A DNA stretch of 30,528 nt from contig JAUIEM010000064.1 of the NCBI GenBank assembly GCA_030428695.1, forward strand, positions 1 through 30,528, read 5' to 3'. The DNA is from a bacterium. GTDB taxonomy: Bacteria > Planctomycetota > J058 > JAJDCP01. The notes under the pieces are model-generated. The model searched no databases. It had not been told where the DNA came from and was given only the letters and a program-made list of their open reading frames with translations. Numbering within the stretch: position 1 is the first letter of the stretch; every line of letters starts with the position of its first letter. A program made the position numbers and the translations under genes. Of this stretch, positions 14,756-23,799 are shown one piece after another.

Positions 14756-16576
14756 TCAAGCCCCACCCCGCGGCGTGCCGCGGGGTGGGGCTTGGAACGC
14801 CGTCAGCACCTGCCCGAAGGCGATCGCCTTGTTGATGTCCCCGCTGACCTTGAGCTTGCCCTGCATGAAGGCGGCCGTGCCGTCGAGCTTGCCCGCGGCC
14901 ATGCGCAGGAAGTGCTGGTCGGCCATCGTCAGCGTGCAGGCGGCGTCATCGGAAGATCCCTCGTAGATGCGCGGCGGATCGCCCGCGAGGTCGAACACCC
15001 ACTGCTGCGGCTGGTCGCCGGTCACCGCGAACTGGAAGACGTCCTGGCTCGGCAGCTGCAGACCGGGATCCTTCGCCAGCCGCGCCCCCATGCCCGCGAA
15101 GATCTTCCGCACCTCGGGCCGCTTGGCCGCCTCGCGGGCCTGGGCGGCGAGCCGCTCCTGGACCTCGGGCAGGCCGAGCACCGCCGCCTCGAGGGTGTTC
15201 GCCTCGAGGCGCAGGTAGCGGGCGAACTTGTCGAGGTCGGGCATGATGTTGTCCGACGAGGTCGGGCTGAGGGAGATCACGCCGTTGTAGCTGAAGATCG
15301 GGATCATCAGCCCCATGCCGTCGACGATCGGCGCGGTGCCGAGCTGGGCGAGCAGCCGCTTGCCGGCCAGATAGAGCGGAATCTGCGGACCGGGCACGTT
15401 GGTGATGACGACGTTGGCCACCGGCCGGTGCACGTCCGCCAGGTGCGACCGGGAGTAGACCCGCGCGGCGGTTCCGGCCAGGCCGAAGGGCACGAACTCC
15501 GACAGCTCGGTCAGCTTCCGCGCGTTGACCGCGTTCTGGTAGGTCTTGCCGGCCCGCGCGTTCTTGTGGATCTGCTTGAGGCGCAGGATCGGATCGGCGA
15601 CGTCGGTGGCGATCTGCAGGAACATCGCCGAGACCTGGTTGCCGAGCGCGTTCTTTTCCTGCTTGGTCCGGGTCGACACCGGCACCATCGCGACCAGCGG
15701 GCGGTCGGGCAGCGCGTCCTTCTCGAGCAGGTAGCGGCGCAGCGCCCCGGCGCAGATCGCGAGCATCACGTCGTTGACCGTCGTGCCGGTGATGTGGCGC
15801 TTGAGGGCCTTGACCCGGTCGAGGCTGAGCAGGGCCGTGTTCCACACCCGGTTCGAGGACACCGGCTTGTTCAGGATCGTGCGCGGCGCCGTGAAGGGCA
15901 GCACCGGACGGGCCTCCGGCGCGTCCTTCTTGGCGGCGCGCGCCCGGGCCGCGGACTTGACGGTCTCCATCAGCAGCGACGGCAGCTTGAGGGGCCGGGC
16001 GACGACCTGCTTGAGGGCGCGCTGCAGCATCTCGAGGTCGCCGGGCACCGGCTCGGGGGCGAAGGGCGTGCGCGGCGGCTCGATCTCCCGGCCCTCGGGG
16101 CTGATGTCGAAGAGCATGCCGAGGATGTCCGCGCCGGACATGCCGTCGATGGCCGCGTGGTGCACCCGGCTGATCACCGCCGTCGACCCGGGCGGGACCT
16201 GGGGGATGGTGTCGAGGCCCTCGACGAAGGCCATCTCCCACAGCGGCCGGCTGTGGTCGAGGGGCTGGCTGAAGATGCGCGCGGTGATCTTCCGCAGCTG
16301 CCGCCAGCCGCCCGGCCGGGGCAGGGCGATGTGGGAAAGATGGCGGTCGAGGGCGAAGTCCGGGTCGTCGACCCAGTACGGCCGGTCGAGGCCGAGGGGC
16401 ACGTTGACCAGGCGCTGGCGCAGGCTGGCGACCATGTGGATGCGCGCCGCGAGCAGGGCGCGGAAGTCCTCGAAGCGCAGGGAGCCTTCGAGCACGCTCA
16501 GGGAACCGATATGCATCGGCGCGCGTTGCGTCTCGAGGTAGAGGAAGGATGCATCGAGTCCTGACAGCTGCTGCAT
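14756..16576 (-). CDS. Wax ester synthase/diacylglycerol acyltransferase with SCP2 domain
   Basis: Encodes 606 residues from ATG 16576 (MQQLSGLDASFLYLET, the typical family N-terminus), six bases after GGAG. The enzyme joins acyl-CoA to a fatty alcohol or diacylglycerol, making storage wax ester or triacylglycerol at the membrane. The catalytic HHAAIDG motif is at 139-145, and PLWEMAFVEGL and NVVITNVPGP match other conserved blocks. Typical family members are about 460-500 residues. Here the last 95 or so residues form an added SCP2 sterol/lipid-carrier-like domain (from FQFAVTGDQPQQWVF to INKAIAFGQVL). The lipid carrier may deliver substrate or take up product (inference). It is divergent from the exporter operon. 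Confidence 0.92.
   Translation of the reverse strand: MQQLSGLDASFLYLETQRAPMHIGSLSVLEGSLRFEDFRALLAARIHMVASLRQRLVNVPLGLDRPYWVDDPDFALDRHLSHIALPRPGGWRQLRKITARIFSQPLDHSRPLWEMAFVEGLDTIPQVPPGSTAVISRVHHAAIDGMSGADILGMLFDISPEGREIEPPRTPFAPEPVPGDLEMLQRALKQVVARPLKLPSLLMETVKSAARARAAKKDAPEARPVLPFTAPRTILNKPVSSNRVWNTALLSLDRVKALKRHITGTTVNDVMLAICAGALRRYLLEKDALPDRPLVAMVPVSTRTKQEKNALGNQVSAMFLQIATDVADPILRLKQIHKNARAGKTYQNAVNARKLTELSEFVPFGLAGTAARVYSRSHLADVHRPVANVVITNVPGPQIPLYLAGKRLLAQLGTAPIVDGMGLMIPIFSYNGVISLSPTSSDNIMPDLDKFARYLRLEANTLEAAVLGLPEVQERLAAQAREAAKRPEVRKIFAGMGARLAKDPGLQLPSQDVFQFAVTGDQPQQWVFDLAGDPPRIYEGSSDDAACTLTMADQHFLRMAAGKLDGTAAFMQGKLKVSGDINKAIAFGQVLTAFQAPPRGTPRGGA
14757..14794 (-). terminator. Perfect 17-bp hairpin overlapping the acyltransferase stop
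   Basis: Arms 14757-14773 and 14778-14794 are perfectly complementary around a four-base loop (CGTG). The structure encodes the last dozen residues of the acyltransferase and includes part of its stop codon. Together with the adjacent hairpin it forms a double structure at the 3' end of the transcript. Confidence 0.55.
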
Positions 16577-16678
16577 GGCGTGCTCCGGTCGGAGGATGCC
16601 CGAGTGTAGAAGCCGACCGGCGCCCGGAGCAATAGCCAATCGCGCGGAATCCGCGCCGGCCCGGCGGCGCCGCGTATC

Positions 16679-16707
16679 TGTACAAGGTCCGGACCACGGC
16701 GTAGAAT
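16679..16707 (+). promoter_or_regulatory. Promoter of the exporter operon
   Basis: TGTACA (16679-16684), 17 bases and TAGAAT (16702-16707), about 33 bp before the TolC-like gene. The -35 matches consensus at 4 of 6 positions and the -10 at 5 of 6. Confidence 0.45.
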
Positions 16708-16740
16708 CCCGGGGTCCGCTCTCCCCAACGGGTCCCGAAG

Positions 16741-18282
16741 ATGTTCCGTGCCACCGTTTTCGCCTCGCTCCTGCTCAGCCTGCTCGGCTGCCGCGCGTGG
16801 TATTCCGACGCCGACACCGAGCGGCTGCTCGCCGAGAGCACCCCGCGGGCGCTCGCCTCGCCCCGGGCCCAGGAGGAAGCGCGCGCCCGGCTGCGGGCCG
16901 ACACCCTCGAGGTCACCCGGCGGGTCGCCGCCGAGAGCCTCGAGGTCGACCTCGACGGGGCCCTGCAGCTCGCCTTCCAGTACAACCGCGACCTGCTCGA
17001 CCGCCGCGAGAGCCTCGCCGGCAGCGGGCTGTCGCTGGCGGCGGCGGCCTTCGCCCTCGGCCCGCAGATCGCCGCGACGCTCGGCTACGGCTGGAGCGAC
17101 GGCGACGACCTCGAAGAGACCAGCAGCGCCGACTTCGACGCCTCCCTGAGCCAGCTGCTGCCGACCGGCGGCACGGTCACCCTGCGCTCGGGGCTGGGCG
17201 GGGCATGGCCGGACACCGGCAGCGAGCGGGAATTCTCGAGCTCGGTCAGCCTCGAGCTCGCCCAGCCGCTGTTGCGGAACGCGGGCTACGAGGTCTCCCA
17301 CGAGCGCCTGACCCAGGCCCAGCGCGACCTGGTCTACGCGCTGCGCGACTTCGAGCTGTTCCGCCAGCGGCTGAGCATCGACATCGTGTCGGCCTACTAC
17401 GACCTGGTCAGCCAGCGCCTGACCCTCGCCAACTCCGAGACCAACCTCGACCAGGCGCGCTACGACCGCGAGAAGGCCGAGGCGCTGCTCAAGGTCGACC
17501 GCAACGACGACGACGCGGTGTTCCGCGCCCGCCGCCGCGAGGTCCAGGCCGAGGCCTCGCTGATCGACGCGCGGGCGGCCTACAAGCGGGCCCTCGATCG
17601 GCTGAAGATCCAGCTCGGGCTGCCGATCGAGACCGCCCTCTCCATCGTCCCGCGCACGCCGCCCTTCGAGCCCCTGCGCATCAACGCCGACCGGGCGGTC
17701 GAGGTCGCGTCGGAGTTCCGCCTCGACATCCGCACCTCCAGCGAGCGCATCGCCGACGCCGAGCGCGCCCTGCGCATCGCCGAGAACGGCCTGCTGCCCG
17801 ACCTCGACCTCAGCGCCTCCTACGGCCTGACCGGCAGCGACCGGGAGCTCGAGCGCGCCGGCCCCGAGGACTGGTCGGTCGACGCCGGCTTGACCCTCGG
17901 CCTGCCCGTGCAGCGCACCGACGAGCGCATCGCGGTGCGACGCGCCGAGTACGACCTCGCCCAGTCGCGGCGGCGGCTCGACCTCGCCCTCGACCAGCTC
18001 GACTTCGACGTGCGCGACCAGCTGCGTCGGCTCGCGAGCACCGAGCAGCAGATCGACCTGCAGATCGACCTGATCGCCTTCGAACAGCGGGCGGTAGCGG
18101 TGACCGAGATCCGCTACCTGTCCGGGGACCTCGACAACCGCGAGCTGCTCGAGGCCCGCCAATCCCTGATCGACGCGGAGAACCGGCTGATCGACCTCAA
18201 GGCCAGCCACGTCACCCAACGCCTCGATCTTCTGCGCATCCTCGGCCTGCTGGTCGTCGATGAGGAGGGAAGCGTCCGATGA
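16741..18282 (+). CDS. TolC-family outer-membrane efflux lipoprotein
   Basis: Encodes 513 residues. A lipoprotein signal (SLLLSLLGC, Cys17) suggests lipid anchoring to the outer membrane, as in NodT/OprM-like members. Two repeats of long coiled-coil helices (about 170-300 and 375-500) with strand segments (SYGLTGSDRELERAG, GTVTLRSGLGG) fit the outer membrane efflux protein fold. LAQPLLRNAGYE is a familiar family block, and the Asp/Glu/Arg-rich helices are typical. It is the outer duct of the exporter encoded by the next three genes. The stop overlaps the next ATG (ATGA). Confidence 0.92.
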   Translation: MFRATVFASLLLSLLGCRAWYSDADTERLLAESTPRALASPRAQEEARARLRADTLEVTRRVAAESLEVDLDGALQLAFQYNRDLLDRRESLAGSGLSLAAAAFALGPQIAATLGYGWSDGDDLEETSSADFDASLSQLLPTGGTVTLRSGLGGAWPDTGSEREFSSSVSLELAQPLLRNAGYEVSHERLTQAQRDLVYALRDFELFRQRLSIDIVSAYYDLVSQRLTLANSETNLDQARYDREKAEALLKVDRNDDDAVFRARRREVQAEASLIDARAAYKRALDRLKIQLGLPIETALSIVPRTPPFEPLRINADRAVEVASEFRLDIRTSSERIADAERALRIAENGLLPDLDLSASYGLTGSDRELERAGPEDWSVDAGLTLGLPVQRTDERIAVRRAEYDLAQSRRRLDLALDQLDFDVRDQLRRLASTEQQIDLQIDLIAFEQRAVAVTEIRYLSGDLDNRELLEARQSLIDAENRLIDLKASHVTQRLDLLRILGLLVVDEEGSVR

Positions 18283-19790
18283 TGAAGAGCTTCATCACCC
18301 TGACCGTCGTGCTCGGCAGCGCCGGCGCGTTCTGGTGGTTCAGCCGCGAGGTGCCGGTCTCCGCCGAGACCAGCGACGCGCTGGTGCACCGGGCGCACCG
18401 CGGCGATCTCGAGATCAGCCTGACGGAGAACGGCGCCCTGCTCGCGAAGGAATCCCGCGAGATGGTCTTCGAGGCCGGCGGCGAGGCGACGATCACCTGG
18501 ATCGTCCCCGAAGGCGAGGAGATCGCGCTCGGCCAGGTGATCTGCCAGTTCGACACGACCGAGCTCAGCACCCGCATCCGTGACCTCGAGCTCGAGATCA
18601 CCGGCATCGACGCCCAGCTCGAGAACGCCCTGACCGAGGTCGCGATCCAGGAGTCGCAGAACCTGACCGACCAGGAGAAGGCCCAGATCGCCCTCGACAA
18701 GGCGACCCAGGAGCTCGAGCGCTACAAGGAGGGCGACGGGCCCCAGGAGCGGCGCAAGCTGATGGTCGACATCAAGGACACCGAGACCGCCTTCAACAAG
18801 GCCGAGAAGCGCTACAACGACTCGCAGGGGCTGCTCGAGGAGGGCTACATCCGCGAGAGTGAGCTGCTCGACGACAAGATCGCGTACGAAAAGGCCCTCG
18901 TCCAGAAGGAAGGCGCCGAGCTCGCCCTCGAGCTGTTCGAGACCTACAACTACCCGATGGCGGTCGCCGAGAAGGAGGCGGCCCTGCGCGAGGCCGAGCG
19001 GGCGCTCGAGAACACCGAGCTGCGCGGAGCCTCCTCGCTGCAGCAGCGGATGGTCGCGGTCACCCGCCACCAGACCGAGCTCAACCACCAGACCTCGCGG
19101 CTCAAGGAGTTCCAGGCCGACATGGGCAAGATGACGATGCTCGCCCCCTGCCCGGGCATCGTGATCTACGGCGACCCGGCGAACTGGTGGAACCAGGGCG
19201 AGATCAACGTCGGCGCCCAGGTGCACAACGGCATGACGATCATGACCGTGCCCGACCTGCGGGTGATGCAGGTCCAGCTGCAGATCCACGAGGCCGACAT
19301 CCAGCTGATCGAGAAGGGCCAGGAGGCGACGGTCACCTTCGAGAGCTACCCGGGCCTGGTCCTGCCCGGCCACGTCGCCCGCGTCGCCGCGATCGCGACC
19401 TCGGGGAACGGCCGCCGGCGGCGCCGCAGCAACGACGGGCCGAAGACCTTCCAGGTCGACATCATCCTCGACCTCGACCTCAGCGAGCGGCAGCTCAAGC
19501 CGGGCATCAGCGCCTCGGTGAAGATCGCGATCGACACCCTGCCCGACGTGCTGCAGATCCCGACCCAGTGCGTGTTCTCCGACGAGGGCAGCAACTTCTG
19601 CTACGTGCAGGGTCCGATGGGCCCCGAAGTGCGCACCATCGAGATCGGGCCGAGCAACGAGAGCTTCGTGCAGGTGCTGTCCGGTCTCGAGGAAGGCGAG
19701 CCGGTGCTGCTCGAGAACCCGCACCTGGTCGAGGTCGAAGGGGAAGAGGAGGGCGCGGGCGACGAGGAGGCGCCGGCGGTCGAGCCCTGA
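18279..19790 (+). CDS. HlyD/MacA-like periplasmic adaptor
   Basis: Encodes 503 residues starting at ATG 18279 (a second ATG follows at once). An N-terminal membrane anchor spans about residues 5-21. A split lipoyl-like segment (about 40-100 and 275-300) flanks a long coiled coil (about 100-280, rich in Glu, Lys and Gln). A beta-barrel and membrane-proximal part follow, including LPGHVARVAAI and LKPGISASVKI. A basic insertion (GNGRRRRRSND) interrupts the barrel and an acidic tail (EEEGAGDEEAP) closes the protein. It would bridge the inner-membrane permease and the TolC-like duct. Confidence 0.92.
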   Translation: MMKSFITLTVVLGSAGAFWWFSREVPVSAETSDALVHRAHRGDLEISLTENGALLAKESREMVFEAGGEATITWIVPEGEEIALGQVICQFDTTELSTRIRDLELEITGIDAQLENALTEVAIQESQNLTDQEKAQIALDKATQELERYKEGDGPQERRKLMVDIKDTETAFNKAEKRYNDSQGLLEEGYIRESELLDDKIAYEKALVQKEGAELALELFETYNYPMAVAEKEAALREAERALENTELRGASSLQQRMVAVTRHQTELNHQTSRLKEFQADMGKMTMLAPCPGIVIYGDPANWWNQGEINVGAQVHNGMTIMTVPDLRVMQVQLQIHEADIQLIEKGQEATVTFESYPGLVLPGHVARVAAIATSGNGRRRRRSNDGPKTFQVDIILDLDLSERQLKPGISASVKIAIDTLPDVLQIPTQCVFSDEGSNFCYVQGPMGPEVRTIEIGPSNESFVQVLSGLEEGEPVLLENPHLVEVEGEEEGAGDEEAPAVEP

Positions 19791-20512
19791 TGGCCGCGGA
19801 GGAAGCATCGCCGGGCCCGCTGCTCGAGCTCCGCGAGCTGACGAAGAGCTACGGAACCCCCGAGCACCCGGTGCCGGTGCTGCACGGCGTCGACCTGTCC
19901 GTCAGCACGGGCAGCTACACCGCCATCGTCGGCCCGTCCGGCTCCGGGAAGTCGACCCTGCTCAACATCATCGGCTGCCTCGACCGGCCGACCTCCGGCT
20001 CGTACCGGCTGGCGGGCGTCGCGGTGCACACCCTGAACGACAAGCGCCTGTCGCAGCTCAGGAACCGCAAGCTCGGGTTCATCTTCCAGTCCTTCCACCT
20101 GATCCCCCATCTCACCGTGCTCGAGAACGTCGAGCTGCCGCTGTTCTACGCCGGCATCGCCCGCCGCGAGCGGCACCCGATCTGCAACCGGCTGCTCGAG
20201 CGCGTCGGCCTCGGTCATCGCGGCGGGCACCGCCCGACCCAGCTCAGCGGCGGCGAGCGCCAGCGGGCGGCGGTGGCGCGGGCGCTGGTCAACGACCCCG
20301 AGCTGATCCTCGCCGACGAGCCGACCGGCAACCTCGACACCGCGACCTCGGCGCGCATCATGGGCCTGATCGCCGAGCTGCACGAGGCCGGCCGGACCAT
20401 CGTGCTGATCACCCACGACGACGACATCGCCGCCCGCGCCCCGCGCCGGATCACGATCCGCGACGGCTACATCGTCGACGACACCGCCCCGGAGGACGCC
20501 CTTGCTGCTTGA
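19790..20512 (+). CDS. ABC transporter ATP-binding protein (MacB/LolD type)
   Basis: Encodes 240 residues. The start ATG 19790 overlaps the adaptor TGA by one base (TGATG). All ATPase motifs are intact: Walker A GPSGSGKST (48-56), Q-loop Gln100, signature LSGGE (152-156), Walker B LILADEPTG (172-180, catalytic Glu177) and switch His209. DEPTGNLD and the FIFQSFHLIPHLTVLENVELP block are typical of the MacB/LolD/FtsE group. It powers the permease encoded next. Longer in-frame starts upstream only read the adaptor gene out of frame. Confidence 0.95.
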   Translation: MAAEEASPGPLLELRELTKSYGTPEHPVPVLHGVDLSVSTGSYTAIVGPSGSGKSTLLNIIGCLDRPTSGSYRLAGVAVHTLNDKRLSQLRNRKLGFIFQSFHLIPHLTVLENVELPLFYAGIARRERHPICNRLLERVGLGHRGGHRPTQLSGGERQRAAVARALVNDPELILADEPTGNLDTATSARIMGLIAELHEAGRTIVLITHDDDIAARAPRRITIRDGYIVDDTAPEDALAA

Positions 20513-21761
20513 GCTCTTCGGCCAGGCCCTGCGCAGCCTCGGCCGCCACAAGCTGCGCTCCTTCCTGACCGCCCTCGGCGTGATCTTCGGGGTCGCCTCG
20601 GTGATCTCGATGGTCTCGACCGGTGAGGGGGCGCGCCGGGCGGTGCTCGCGCAGATCGGCGAGCTCGGCGTGCGCAACGTCATCCTCCACGCCCGCCGTC
20701 CCCCCGCCGAGGAGCTGAGCGAAGAGGAGGACGAGAACGACGAAGACGAGCGCTACGGCCTGACCTTCCGTGACAAGCGCCAGATCGCGGCGACGATCCC
20801 GGCGATCGAATCGATCCTGCCGGTCCATGACAAGCCCGCCTGGCTGTGGTTCGGCAGCCGGCGCATGGCGGCGCGGGTGCGCGGCGTCACCCCGGAGTAC
20901 TTCGACACCTTCGCCCTCGAGCCTTCGGTCGGGCGGGTGCTGACCCCGGTCGACGGCCGCGAGCACCGCCGGGTCTGCGTGGTCGGCCGCCAGCTCCTGC
21001 GCGATGCCGGAGTGCTCGGCCCGCCCCTCGACGTGCTGCTCAAGGTCGACAACGACCTGTACCAGGTGGTCGGCGTGCTGCCCGACCGCTTCGTCAGCGC
21101 GAGCAACCGCGAGCTGCTCGGGGTCGCGGGCGCTTCCTACCGGGTGTTCGTCCCCTACGAGACCGCCATCCACCGCGGCGGGCTCGAGCGGGTCGAGGGG
21201 GACGAGCGGGTGCGCGTCGAGCTCGACCAGATCGTGTGCGTGGTCGAGGATGAGGAGAAGGTGATGGCGGCCGCCCGCGCGATCTCGACCATTCTCGAGC
21301 GCAACCACAAGCTGCGCGACTTCGAGATCGTCGTGCCCCAGGAGCTGCTCGCCTCGCGGGAGAAGACCCAGCGCATCTTCCGCATCGTGCTGCCGATCAT
21401 CGCCGGCATCTCGCTGCTGGTCGGCGGCATCGGCATCCTGAACATCATGCTCGCGAGCGTGACCGAGCGCACGCGCGAGATCGGGATCCGCCGGGCGATC
21501 GGGGCGACCCGCGGGGACATCACCCTGCAGTTCCTGGTCGAGACGGTCGCCCTGTCGGCGGTGGGAGGCTTACTCGGGGTCGGCCTGGGGGCCGGCTTCG
21601 TCGAGATCCTCGACCGGGTGACCGACTGGCAGCCCGCGATCACCTGGGAGGCCGTGGTGGTCTCGCTCGGGATCTCCTGCCTGACCGGCATGATCTTCGG
21701 CATCTACCCTGCCAGCCGCGCCGCCCGCCTCGACCCGATCAGCAGCCTGCGGCACGCGTAG
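20502..21761 (+). CDS. MacB-like ABC transporter permease
   Basis: Encodes 419 residues from TTG 20502, six bases after GGAGG and 11 nt inside the ATPase gene. Helix 1 lies near 18-40, a large periplasmic MacB-core domain at about 45-280, then three C-terminal helices (about 298-320, 345-370, 380-405). The coupling-helix motif ASVTERTREIGIRRAIGATR is intact. An acidic insertion (EELSEEEDENDEDE) sits in the first part of the periplasmic domain. As in MacB, it would use ATP hydrolysis to push periplasmic substrates through adaptor and duct rather than move them across the inner membrane. Substrate is unknown. Confidence 0.93.
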   Translation: MLLELFGQALRSLGRHKLRSFLTALGVIFGVASVISMVSTGEGARRAVLAQIGELGVRNVILHARRPPAEELSEEEDENDEDERYGLTFRDKRQIAATIPAIESILPVHDKPAWLWFGSRRMAARVRGVTPEYFDTFALEPSVGRVLTPVDGREHRRVCVVGRQLLRDAGVLGPPLDVLLKVDNDLYQVVGVLPDRFVSASNRELLGVAGASYRVFVPYETAIHRGGLERVEGDERVRVELDQIVCVVEDEEKVMAAARAISTILERNHKLRDFEIVVPQELLASREKTQRIFRIVLPIIAGISLLVGGIGILNIMLASVTERTREIGIRRAIGATRGDITLQFLVETVALSAVGGLLGVGLGAGFVEILDRVTDWQPAITWEAVVVSLGISCLTGMIFGIYPASRAARLDPISSLRHA

Positions 21762-21765
21762 CGGG

Positions 21766-21795
21766 CTGCAAGGGCCGGGCGGGACGTGGTATAGT
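21766..21795 (+). promoter_or_regulatory. Possible promoter of the hydro-lyase gene
   Basis: TATAGT at 21790-21795 is a good -10. The best -35 (CTGCAA, 21766-21771, 18-base spacer) is weak. It sits just after the permease stop, about 48 bp before the next start. Confidence 0.4.
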
Positions 21796-21842
21796 GTCGG
21801 TTCGCGCTCCGGCGCTTCCCCTCCAATCCCGGCAGGACTCCC

Positions 21843-23798
21843 ATGCTTCCGAAGACCATCGCCCTGACCCCTGGCAAACGCGTCCTCTTCCTGACCAAAG
21901 ACCTCGCCCGCATCCGCGCCCAGCTCTACGACGGCGTCGACCTGCGCATGGAGGATCTGACGGTCGACGAGCTGCTCGACGACATCAACACCGACGTGAT
22001 GACCCCCGCCTGGGCCTGCTTCAACCACCGCCCCGAGGACATCGCCGTCCACGCCTACGCCGGCCTGGTCGACGCCGACGGCAAGCGGGTGTTCGAAGAC
22101 CGGGCGCTGCTCGAGGGCAACTTCGAGGTCGTCGTCAGCGGCTTCCGGAAGGGAACCGGAAGCAGCCGCGAGACCGCGGTGCAGTGCGAGAAGTGGTCGG
22201 GGGTGCGGCTGGTGATCGCGGCGAGCTTCGCGCCGATCCACGCCCGCAACAACCTCAACCTCGGCCAGCTGATGGGCGACCACGCCCAGCTGACCCGGCT
22301 GCAGAACGGCGAGGAGATTCCGCTGGAGGAATTCACCGGGCGCTACGACCCGATCTCGAAGCTGATCCTCGAGCACGGCGGGCTCTTCCCCTTCCTCTTC
22401 GCCCTCGAGAAGGACGCGGTCTCGCTGCCGTCGACGGGAACCCCCGCGCGGGCGATGACGATGGCCGAGAAGGCGATCGCGCGCCACCTGCTGCCCGGCC
22501 AGGGCTCCCACGTCAAGCCGGGCGATCCCGTGCTGGTGCGGGTCGACGCCGGCTACAGCCACGAGTTCACGACCGCCCAGGTGCACACCTTCCTCGCCGA
22601 GGCCTTCGGGGCCGACTACGCGATCCAGAACCCGCAGAAGTTCGCGGTCTTCGAGGACCACCTGCTGTACGCGACCGAGGTCGCGAAGATGCGGCCCTTC
22701 ACGCCGAAGATCGAGACCCTGCGGCGGCTGCAGGTCGAGTTCCAGAAGCACACCGGCTGCCGGGACTACTCGGCCCGCGACGGGAAGTCGCCCGGCATCT
22801 GCCACCAGGTCGCCCGCGAGGACTTCATCGACCCCGGCGACCTGGTCCAGGCGACCGATTCGCACACCTGCATGGGCGGTGGCAACAACGCCCTGGCCTG
22901 GGGGGTCGGCGCGACCGAGTACGCGGGGCTGGTCAAGAGCGGCATCGGCTTCGTGCAGGTGCCCGAGAGCATCCGCTTCGAGCTGACCGGCAGCCTGCAG
23001 GAGGGCGTCACCGCCAAGGACATCATCCTGTTCATCCTCGAGGAATACGCCGCCAAGGACATCACCCTCGACCGGGTGATCGAGTTCGGCGGGCCGGGGC
23101 TGGCCGGGCTGGACATGGACGAGCGCGCGACGCTGACCAACATGGCGACCGAGTGCTCGGCGAAGACCGGGATCTGCGAGGCCGACGCGCGCACCTGGGC
23201 CTGGCTGGAAGAGCGCCGCGGACCGATCGGCGAGGAGGCGCGGGCGCGGGCGATCACCCCCGACGCCGGCTGCGTCTACGACGGCGGCACTTTCACGGTC
23301 GACCTCGCGGCGATCCGGCCGCGCGTCGCCGAGCCGGGGGATCCGACCTACGGCAAGGAGATCGCCGCCCTCGGCGAGGTCGCGATCGACATCGCCTACG
23401 CCGGCTCCTGCACGGCCGGCAAGGAGCGCGACTTCGACTTCTACGCCCAGGTGCTCGCCGAGGCGGTCGCGGCCGGGCGGAAGATCCCCGAGGGGGTGAA
23501 GATGTTCGTCCAGTTCGGCAGCGAGCGGGTCGAGCGCTACGCGCGCGAGAAGGGCTACCTCGACGTCTTCGCCTCGGCCGGCGCCGAGGTCATAAACCCC
23601 GGCTGCGGCGCCTGCATCGGCTGCGGGCCGGGGGTCTCCGACAGCCGCGAGCAGGTCACCGTGTCGGCGATCAACCGCAACTTCCCGGGCCGCTCCGGCC
23701 CCGGCCGGCTGTACCTCGCCTCGCCCCTGACCGTCGCCGCCTCGGCGGTCGCCGGCCGCATCGTCGCCTACCGGCCAGGGATGTTCCAGGCCGGCTGA
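21843..23798 (+). CDS. Aconitase-superfamily hydro-lyase with N-terminal swivel domain
   Basis: Encodes 651 residues from ATG 21843, with AGGA upstream. Aconitase-type enzymes isomerise hydroxy-acids using a [4Fe-4S] cluster. The cluster ligands are visible as Cys523 (YAGSCTAGKERD), Cys588 and Cys591 (NPGCGAC). TDSHTCMGGG (338-347) is the substrate-site block. Residues 1-150 hold the swivel domain with GTGSSRE (104-110), which is usually C-terminal or a separate LeuD-like subunit; here it precedes the catalytic part, as in AcnB but without the AcnB HEAT domain. It could act as aconitase, homoaconitase, isopropylmalate dehydratase or on an unknown acid. It ends two bases before the next gene. 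Confidence 0.88.
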   Translation: MLPKTIALTPGKRVLFLTKDLARIRAQLYDGVDLRMEDLTVDELLDDINTDVMTPAWACFNHRPEDIAVHAYAGLVDADGKRVFEDRALLEGNFEVVVSGFRKGTGSSRETAVQCEKWSGVRLVIAASFAPIHARNNLNLGQLMGDHAQLTRLQNGEEIPLEEFTGRYDPISKLILEHGGLFPFLFALEKDAVSLPSTGTPARAMTMAEKAIARHLLPGQGSHVKPGDPVLVRVDAGYSHEFTTAQVHTFLAEAFGADYAIQNPQKFAVFEDHLLYATEVAKMRPFTPKIETLRRLQVEFQKHTGCRDYSARDGKSPGICHQVAREDFIDPGDLVQATDSHTCMGGGNNALAWGVGATEYAGLVKSGIGFVQVPESIRFELTGSLQEGVTAKDIILFILEEYAAKDITLDRVIEFGGPGLAGLDMDERATLTNMATECSAKTGICEADARTWAWLEERRGPIGEEARARAITPDAGCVYDGGTFTVDLAAIRPRVAEPGDPTYGKEIAALGEVAIDIAYAGSCTAGKERDFDFYAQVLAEAVAAGRKIPEGVKMFVQFGSERVERYAREKGYLDVFASAGAEVINPGCGACIGCGPGVSDSREQVTVSAINRNFPGRSGPGRLYLASPLTVAASAVAGRIVAYRPGMFQAG

Positions 23799-23799
23799 G

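Noticed and set aside
14419..14766. 115-codon minus-strand frame in the gene-free gap
   Set aside because: It has no ribosome site, no recognisable motif, and runs across both strong hairpins.
14946..16985. Minus-strand frame of 679 codons overlapping the acyltransferase
   Set aside because: It is Arg/Pro/Ala-rich and runs out of frame through a gene with intact catalytic motifs.
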